A DNA stretch of 64,000 nt from Streptomyces roseoverticillatus (GTDB lineage Bacteria; Actinomycetota; Actinomycetes; Streptomycetales; Streptomycetaceae). Each line of letters starts with the position of its first letter. The stretch's first letter is position 1. The notes under the pieces are model-generated. The model saw nothing but the letters and a program-made list of their open reading frames with translations, was not told where the DNA came from and ran no database searches. Shown in pieces: positions 53,575 through 64,000 of the stretch. The position numbers and the translations under genes are program-made. The stretch covers positions 80,413-144,412 of the forward strand of contig NZ_JOFL01000021.1 of the NCBI RefSeq assembly GCF_000719265.1, given 5' to 3'.

Positions 53575-54261
53575 TCAGCTGGAGGCGGGCAGCGGGCTCG
53601 CCCCGCTGCCGGCCCCGGGCTCCAGGGCGTCCAGCGCCCGCCGCAGCCCGGTGAGTTTGCGCTCGAGGTGGGCGGCGGTGGCGACCGCCGCGGCATCGGC
53701 GGACTCGTCCAGCTGCTTGGTGAGCGCCTCGGCCTGCTCCTCGACGGCGGCGAGCCGCGCCGACAGCTCGGCGAGCAGCCCCGCGGGCTCCTGGGCCGCG
53801 GCCGCGCCCGTACGCCCCGACTGGCCGTTCTCCAGCTGCAGCCGCAACAGGGCCGCCTGCTCGCGCAGCTGGCAGTTCTTCATGTACAGCTCGACGAATA
53901 CCGAGACCTTGGCGCGCAGCACCCACGGGTCGAAGGGCTTGGAGATGTAGTCCACCGCGCCCGCCGCGTAGCCGCGGAAGGTGTGGTGCGGGCCATGGTT
54001 GATGGCGGTCAGGAAGATGATGGGGATGTCCCGCGTGCGCTCCCGCCGCTTGATGTGCGCCGCGGTCTCGAAACCGTCCATGCCAGGCATCTGGACGTCC
54101 AGCAGGATCACCGCGAAATCGTCCGTCAGCAGCGCCTTGAGCGCTTCCTCCCCTGACGATGCCCGTACCAGTGTCTGATCGAGCGCTGAGAGGATCGCCT
54201 CCAGCGCCAGCAGATTTTCCGGCCGGTCATCGACCAGGAGGATCTTGGCCTTCTGCACCAT
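53575..54261 (-). CDS. osaB: Response regulator OsaB
   Basis: A 228-residue regulator with an N-terminal receiver domain (KILLVDDRPENLLALEAIL, phospho-acceptor in VILLDVQMPGMDGFE, lysine in DYISKPFDPWVLRAKV) and a C-terminal coiled-coil (LREQAALLRLQLENG and VEEQAEALTKQLDES) instead of a DNA-binding domain. It therefore acts by protein contact. In S. coelicolor the response regulator OsaB with kinase OsaA is required for osmoadaptation; the gene order ftsK-osaB-osaA here is the same as I recall. ATG 54261 follows a GAGGAGG site. It lies downstream of osaA with a 266-bp gap. Confidence 0.87.
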   Translation of the reverse strand: MVQKAKILLVDDRPENLLALEAILSALDQTLVRASSGEEALKALLTDDFAVILLDVQMPGMDGFETAAHIKRRERTRDIPIIFLTAINHGPHHTFRGYAAGAVDYISKPFDPWVLRAKVSVFVELYMKNCQLREQAALLRLQLENGQSGRTGAAAAQEPAGLLAELSARLAAVEEQAEALTKQLDESADAAAVATAAHLERKLTGLRRALDALEPGAGSGASPLPASS

Positions 54262-54527
54262 GGCCCGTCCTCCTCGCCCCGGCAGTGCACCGGGCGCCGC
54301 CCCAGGGGACGACTCCCTTGCGCCGCCCGTCCTTGTGCCGGTCATGGTAGCCGCACCCCGCCGGTCGCCACACCCTGTCACCGCGATGTCACTGTGCACG
54401 TAGCAGAAACGTAGTGGGGGACCAGAAGGTTCCCCGATTCCCGGGTCCCCACACGTCCTCGCGCACAGTCGGTCAGCAGTCTCCCGGGAGCCGGCCGCGG
54501 AGCCCGCACGGGGCCCGCGGCCGGCCG

Positions 54528-60044
<5,517 letters not shown>

Positions 60045-60258
60045 CGTGTCCCTCCCGCAGGGTCGATCATCCTCGTCGGGCTTCCACTTCAATCTTTCCC
60101 AGTGTTTCACCCCGGCCCGGCCAGGCCATAACAGTTCGGCAGCATCGCACACGGTCCGCGGGCACTCCGAAGGTGGAATCAGCTCGCACCGGCCTCCGCC
60201 CGTGCGGTGAAGGTAAGTAACCTGGCATCCGGCCAGGGCAATGGAGGGGCGCTGCGAC
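60045..60258. promoter_or_regulatory. Divergent osaA / osaC control region
   Basis: 214 bp between the starts. It is AT-richer in the middle (CTTCCACTTCAATCTTTCCC and CCATAACAGTTCGG). Both genes belong to the osmotic response, so stress-sigma promoters are expected; I could not fix convincing -10 and -35 boxes by eye. Confidence 0.4.
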
Positions 60259-62910
60259 ATGGGCGAGCAGACCGCCGAGACCTACACGAGGAGACCTGTG
60301 ATCACCGCGCGGGCTGCCGCCACCTTCGAGCCGGTCGGACGCTCGGTCGCCTCCGCCCGCGCCTTCGTCCGGGACACCCTCCAGGGCTGGGGCCATCCCG
60401 ACATCATCGATGACGCCGTCGTCCTGACCAGCGAGCTCGTCACCAACGCCGTCGTCCACGCCGGCACCGCCGCCGACGTCCTGTGCATGCGCACCGGCAC
60501 CGGCGTCCGCGTCGAGGTCGCCGACCGCTATCCCGAGCGCGAGGTGCCCCTGCAGAGCTCCGCGCGCCGCATCGGCGGCGTCGACCGCGAGGGCGGCCGC
60601 GGCCTGCTGCTGTGCGCCGCCCTCGCCACCCGCTGGGGCGTCGAGTACACCCCCACCCACAAGCAGGTCTGGTTCCAGCTCGACCTGCCCGACCGCCCCG
60701 CCGGCACCCGCTCCGCGGGCCCCGCCCTGCCCACCGAGGCCCTCCCCCTGGCCGACCCGCGCGTCCGTGTCGCCGTCATCCAGCTCGACCGCACCGGCAC
60801 CATCACCGGCTGGAACGACGACGCGGCCGCCCTCTTCGGCTTCACCGCCGACCAGGTCACCGGCAAGCCGCTCACCGACTTCGCCGCCTGGCCGCACACC
60901 CCCGGCACCTCCACCGGCATCGCCGAGGCCCTGCGCCTGTCCCGCTGGGAGGGCTCCTACGGCATAAGGGGCGCCGACGGCCGCATCACCCCCGTCTACG
61001 CCTCCCACCTGCGCGTCCGTGACAACGAAGGCGCGCCCTCCACCGTCTGCCTGCTGGTGCGCGAGGAGGAGCGGGCCGTCCTGCAGAGCCTGCAGCGCTC
61101 CCCCGCCCCGGACAGCGGCGCCGCCGACCGGACCACCGTCGACCCCTTCGAGGTCTTCATCGGCTCCCCCGCCCCCGACGACCTCGACGGCCTCCTGCAG
61201 CGCACCGTCGAGCGGGCGCGCGACATGCTCGACGGCGACGCCGCCTACCTCCTGCTGGCGACCGACGACGAGACCGAGCTGGAGGTACGGGCCTCCACCG
61301 GCCTGCCGTCCGCCCGCCAGCGCTTCGCCCGCGTCCCCGTCGAGGCCGGCACCGGCCGCTACGGCTCCGCCCGCATGCCCGCCGTCCACGAGGACCTCGC
61401 CGTCATCCCCGGCGCCGTGCCCCTCCTCGCCGACACCGGCATGCGCTCCGTCGTCACCGTCCCCCTCAAGGTAGAGGGCCGCCTCACCGGCTCCCTGGGC
61501 GTCGCCGCCGAGGCCCCCGGCCGCTACAGCAACGAGGAGGCCCTCCGCCTCCAGTTCGCCGCCGACCGCATCGCCCTCGCCGTCGAACGCGCCCGCCTCA
61601 ACGAGCTCGAACGGCTCCGCCGAGGCTCCCTGTCCTTCCTGGTCGAGGCCTCCGACCTGCTCGCCGGCACCCTCGACCGCGACCAGACCCTCGCCCTCAT
61701 GGCACAGATGACGGTCCCCACCCTGGCCACCTGGTGCGCCGTCTACACCGTCGCCGACCCCGCCTCCGAGCCCGAGCTGTCCTACGTCCTGCACGAGGAC
61801 GAGGACCGCATCGACGGCCTCAAGACCCTCCTCGGCAAGCTCGCCCCGCCGGACCCGGTCCCCACGCCCGGCGCCCGCGTCTGGACGGCCCCCTCCGAGG
61901 CCGCCCACGCCTCCGCCCTCCGGGGCTCCCTGCGCTCCCTCGGCCTGGCCGGCTCCACCGACCACCCGGCGGCGCCCAGCACGTCCCTCGCCACGGCGGC
62001 GGCCGTGGGCGGCGAGACGGTCGTCCTGCCGCTCGTGGCCCGCAACCGCGTCATCGGCATGCTCACGCTCGGCAAGCCCACCGACGACCACTTCCGCCAG
62101 GAGATCCTGGAGCTCGCCGAGGACCTGTCGCGCCGGGCGGCCCTCGCCCTCGACAACGCCCGCCTCTACAGCGAGCGCACCGCCATCAGCCAGTCCCTGC
62201 AGCGCAGCCTCCTCCCGCCGGAGCTGCTGCACGTCCCCGGTGTCGAGGTCGACGTCATCTACCGCGCCGCGGGCGAGGGCAACGAGGTCGGCGGCGATTT
62301 CTACGACCTCTTCCCGATCCGCGACGGCGCGTACGGCTTCGCCATCGGCGACGTCTGCGGCACGGGCCCGGAGGCCGCGGCGGTCACCGGCCTCGCCCGG
62401 CACGCGCTGCGCCTGCTCGCCCGCGAGGGCTACGGCGGCCCGGCCGTCCTGGAGCGCCTGAACGCCGCCATCCTCGACGAGGGCGCCCGCAGCCGCTTCC
62501 TGACGCTGCTGTACGGCGAGCTGCGGCCGCAGGAGGACGGCAGCGCGGTCCTCAAGGTCGTCTGCGCGGGGCACCCGCTTCCGCTGCGCCTGCGCCAGGA
62601 CGGCACGGTGGAGGCCGCGGCCGACCCGCAGCCGCTGCTGGGCGTCATGGAGGACCTGGAGCTGTACGAGCAGACGGTCACCCTGGAGCCGGGCGACGTG
62701 CTGCTGTGCGTCACGGACGGTGTGACCGAGCGCCGCGAGGGCACGCGCATGCTCGGCGACGACGGCCTCACGGACCTGCTGACGACGTGTACGGGCCTGA
62801 CGGCGGGCGCGGTGGCCGCGCGGGTGCTGCGGGCGGTCGAGCGCTTCGCCGCCGAGCCCGCGTCGGACGACATGGCGATCCTGACGATGCGGGTACCGGA
62901 ACTGCAGTGA
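60259..62910 (+). CDS. osaC: Multidomain regulator OsaC (anti-sigma kinase, PAS, GAF, PP2C)
   Basis: An 883-residue regulator. Order: RsbW-like ATPase (residues about 15-145, VVLTSELVTNAVVHAG and GGRGLLLCAALATRWGVEY); PAS (IQLDRTGTITGWNDDAAALFGFTADQVTGKPL); two GAF-type domains (ARDMLDGDAAYLLLATDDETELEV and TLALMAQMTVPTLATWCAVYT); then the SpoIIE/PP2C phosphatase (NEVGGDFYDLFPIRDGAYGFAIGDVCGTGPEAAAVT to PGDVLLCVTDGVTERREG). ATG 60259 has a GGAGGGG site; ATG 60241 does not. In S. coelicolor OsaC is needed to restore SigB levels after osmotic stress, to my memory. It is divergent from osaA. Confidence 0.9.
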   Translation: MGEQTAETYTRRPVITARAAATFEPVGRSVASARAFVRDTLQGWGHPDIIDDAVVLTSELVTNAVVHAGTAADVLCMRTGTGVRVEVADRYPEREVPLQSSARRIGGVDREGGRGLLLCAALATRWGVEYTPTHKQVWFQLDLPDRPAGTRSAGPALPTEALPLADPRVRVAVIQLDRTGTITGWNDDAAALFGFTADQVTGKPLTDFAAWPHTPGTSTGIAEALRLSRWEGSYGIRGADGRITPVYASHLRVRDNEGAPSTVCLLVREEERAVLQSLQRSPAPDSGAADRTTVDPFEVFIGSPAPDDLDGLLQRTVERARDMLDGDAAYLLLATDDETELEVRASTGLPSARQRFARVPVEAGTGRYGSARMPAVHEDLAVIPGAVPLLADTGMRSVVTVPLKVEGRLTGSLGVAAEAPGRYSNEEALRLQFAADRIALAVERARLNELERLRRGSLSFLVEASDLLAGTLDRDQTLALMAQMTVPTLATWCAVYTVADPASEPELSYVLHEDEDRIDGLKTLLGKLAPPDPVPTPGARVWTAPSEAAHASALRGSLRSLGLAGSTDHPAAPSTSLATAAAVGGETVVLPLVARNRVIGMLTLGKPTDDHFRQEILELAEDLSRRAALALDNARLYSERTAISQSLQRSLLPPELLHVPGVEVDVIYRAAGEGNEVGGDFYDLFPIRDGAYGFAIGDVCGTGPEAAAVTGLARHALRLLAREGYGGPAVLERLNAAILDEGARSRFLTLLYGELRPQEDGSAVLKVVCAGHPLPLRLRQDGTVEAAADPQPLLGVMEDLELYEQTVTLEPGDVLLCVTDGVTERREGTRMLGDDGLTDLLTTCTGLTAGAVAARVLRAVERFAAEPASDDMAILTMRVPELQ

Positions 62911-62918
62911 GTGAACAT

Positions 62919-62954
62919 AAAGAAGGCCCCCGCCATTTGGCGGGGGCCTTCTTT
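62919..62954. terminator. Bidirectional terminator between osaC and tRNA-Thr
   Basis: A perfect 16-bp stem (AAAGAAGGCCCCCGCC and its complement) with an ATTT loop; A and T flanks give a U-run in both directions. It lies 9 nt after the osaC stop and 5 nt past the tRNA 3' end. Confidence 0.9.
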
Positions 62955-62958
62955 ATTG

Positions 62959-63031
62959 AGCCCCAAAACGGAATCGAACCGTTGACCTTCTCCTTACCAT
63001 GGAGACGCTCTGCCGACTGAGCTATTGGGGC
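62959..63031 (-). tRNA. tRNA-Thr (anticodon GGT)
   Basis: A 73-nt cloverleaf on the minus strand. The acceptor stem is GCCCCAA paired with TTGGGGC, the D-arm GCTCAGTCGGCAGAGC, the anticodon stem TCTCC/GGAGA with loop ATGGTAA (anticodon GGT), and the T-arm AACGGTTCGATTCCGTT. The discriminator base is U, and CCA is not encoded. It reads ACC and ACU codons. Confidence 0.95.
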
Positions 63032-63127
63032 CGGCAACGAGATAAAGCATACCCCATGTTCGTACGCCCTTTTGACTACGTGAGCGGGGCAGGCGGGAGG
63101 TACCGGCCCTGCCGCCCGGTCAGCGGT

Positions 63128-63811
63128 TCAGGCGGCTTCCGGGACCAGCCCGCCGAGCGCATTGCAGACGGCCACGACGCGGCTGAGTTCCCGCGGGGTG
63201 AGTGCGGCGTCCACGGGCAGGGCCAGGCACTGGTCGGCGGCGCGCTCGGTTTCGGGAAGCCACAACTCCCGCCGGTAGGCGGGCAGTCGGTGCACCGGTG
63301 TCTGTACGGGGATGCGGCAGCGCACGCCGCGGGCCCGCAGTGCCCGCGCGAAGGCGTCCCGGTCCGGCCGGCCGTTGCCGGGGATACGGACGACGTAAGT
63401 GCGGTAGCTGTGTTCGACGCCGGGGCCCGTGGCGGGTGTCACGACACCCCTGAGCCGGGTGTTGAGGTAGGCAGCGTTCGCCTGCCTCCTCCGGGCGTTC
63501 TCGTCCAGGGGAGCCGCGGGCTCGTGCTCGACGACGATCAGCCCGCGCCGTTCGGCGACGGCTCGTAGGCCGGCCAGGTCGGCGCGGCGGCCGAAGAGGT
63601 GAACGGGCATCAGTGCGGCGGTGCGGAGTGTGAGGGTCGCGGCGACCGAGGCCGGGTCGAGGCAGAGGCTGTCCGGGTCGATGTCCGCGAACACGGGCGC
63701 GGCTCCGGCCCGGCGGACGGCCTCGGCTGCGTCCGCTGTGGCGTATGACGGTACGACGACCTCGTCACCTGCACCGATGCCCGCTGCCGTGAGCGCTTCC
63801 ACTGTCCCCAT
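63128..63811 (-). CDS. Truncated DegT/DnrJ/EryC1-like protein lacking the PLP lysine
   Basis: A 227-residue protein related to sugar aminotransferases of the DegT family (about 370 residues). Recognisable parts are the family strand GIGAGDEVVVPSYATADAAEAVRRAGAAPVFADIDPDSL, MPVHLFGRRADL, and HSYRTYVVRIPG with RDAFARALRARGV. The first roughly 55 residues are absent. The segment between LIVVEHEPAAPLD and RRRQANAAYLN, which should hold the catalytic lysine, is missing. The chain has no lysine at all, so it cannot form the PLP Schiff base. It may be a non-enzymatic family member or a decayed gene. ATG 63811 is the first start clear of the rRNA terminator, 40 nt away. Confidence 0.72.
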   Translation of the reverse strand: MGTVEALTAAGIGAGDEVVVPSYATADAAEAVRRAGAAPVFADIDPDSLCLDPASVAATLTLRTAALMPVHLFGRRADLAGLRAVAERRGLIVVEHEPAAPLDENARRRQANAAYLNTRLRGVVTPATGPGVEHSYRTYVVRIPGNGRPDRDAFARALRARGVRCRIPVQTPVHRLPAYRRELWLPETERAADQCLALPVDAALTPRELSRVVAVCNALGGLVPEAA

Positions 63812-63850
63812 GGGGGAAGGGTTTCCCTGGGACGTGAACGGGGTGCAAAT

Positions 63851-63894
63851 AAAAAAGCTCCGGTAGCTGAACATGAGTTCAGCTACCGGAGCTT
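63851..63894 (-). terminator. rRNA operon terminator
   Basis: An 18-bp perfect stem (arms AAGCTCCGGTAGCTGAAC and complement) with a four-base loop followed, in the minus direction, by six Ts, just past the 5S rRNA 3' end. Confidence 0.93.
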
Positions 63895-63901
63895 CTAAAA
63901 T

Positions 63902-64000
63902 TTGTTCGGCGGCGTCCTACTCTCCCACACGGTCCCCCATGCAGTACCATCGGCGCTGAAAGGCTTAGCTTCCGGGTTCGGAATGTAACCGGGCGTTTCC
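63902..64000 (-). rRNA. rrf: 5S ribosomal RNA, 3' part (5' end beyond window)
   Basis: The minus strand reads GGAAACGCCCGGTTACATTC at the window edge, then CCGAACCCGGAAGCTAAGCC and ends GAGTAGGACGCCGCCGAACA, the conserved actinobacterial 5S sequence. About 99 of roughly 120 nt are present; the 5' end, and presumably the 23S gene, lie outside. The exact 3' end may differ by a base or two. Confidence 0.95.

Noticed and set aside
63812..63874. Upstream start for the DegT-like gene at 63874
   Set aside because: That codon lies in the loop of the rRNA terminator hairpin, and the extra residues match nothing in the family.

Overview
The window reads as a piece of a Streptomyces (or close relative) chromosome. 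It is very GC-rich with strong third-position GC bias, uses many GTG starts and AGGAG-type ribosome sites, and follows the gene order I remember from the S. coelicolor core chromosome around SCO5796 down to SCO5747 (hflX, rshA, dapF, miaA, miaB, gluKR/gluABCD, recX-recA, lhr-nei, clgR-cinA-pgsA-rimO, ftsK, osaBA/osaC). It ends in an rRNA operon. The gene-order comparison is from memory and was not computed.

Layout. 1-11.2 kb: core housekeeping genes, mostly on the minus strand: HflX GTPase (cut by the window edge), a secreted M1 peptidase, a long RelA/SpoT homologue whose synthetase half looks degenerate, DapF, a small membrane protein, MiaA, two small plus-strand genes (one antitoxin-like), a LigB-like protein and MiaB. 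11.3-24.1 kb: what looks like an accessory insert. It holds a quinone oxidoreductase and MFS exporter with a divergent ArsR-type regulator, then a probable metabolite locus (LuxR-type regulator, membrane desaturase, both subunits of B12-dependent glutamate mutase, an FAD/NAD(P) protein), then a GlxA-type regulator, tautomerase and carboxymuconolactone-decarboxylase group facing a second MFS exporter. 24.4-31.4 kb: a TAXI binding protein, the glutamate-sensing two-component pair GluK/GluR and the glutamate ABC importer gluABCD. Here gluA carries an internal deletion that removes the H-loop and shifts the frame, leaving the original last codons out of frame just downstream.

31.6-34.6 kb: a flavin monooxygenase, then a cysteine-rich leader peptide in front of a cysteine dioxygenase-rhodanese pair, which looks like a cysteine-responsive attenuator. 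34.8-45.6 kb: recX-recA with a LexA-type box in the promoter, an AI-2E family permease, DUF3046, a toroid-fold protein, the helicase Lhr, the glycosylase Nei and small genes. 45.7-53.4 kb: Dps, ClgR, the cinA-pgsA-rimO overlapping operon, a RodZ-like HTH membrane protein and FtsK. 53.6-62.9 kb: the osmoadaptation system OsaB, OsaA (a giant hybrid kinase with about ten tandem 92-residue HAMP units) and the divergent OsaC. 62.9-64 kb: a terminator, tRNA-Thr(GGT), a lysine-free DegT-like remnant, and the 5S rRNA 3' part with its terminator.

The most notable items are the broken gluA flanked by a 13-bp tandem repeat, the glutamate mutase locus, the lysine-free DegT relative behind the rRNA operon, the hexapeptide-repeat tail on the decarboxylase-like protein, the cysteine leader peptide, and several clean operator-like repeats at divergent promoters. 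Functions below are assigned by reading motifs and recalling families; no database search was run.
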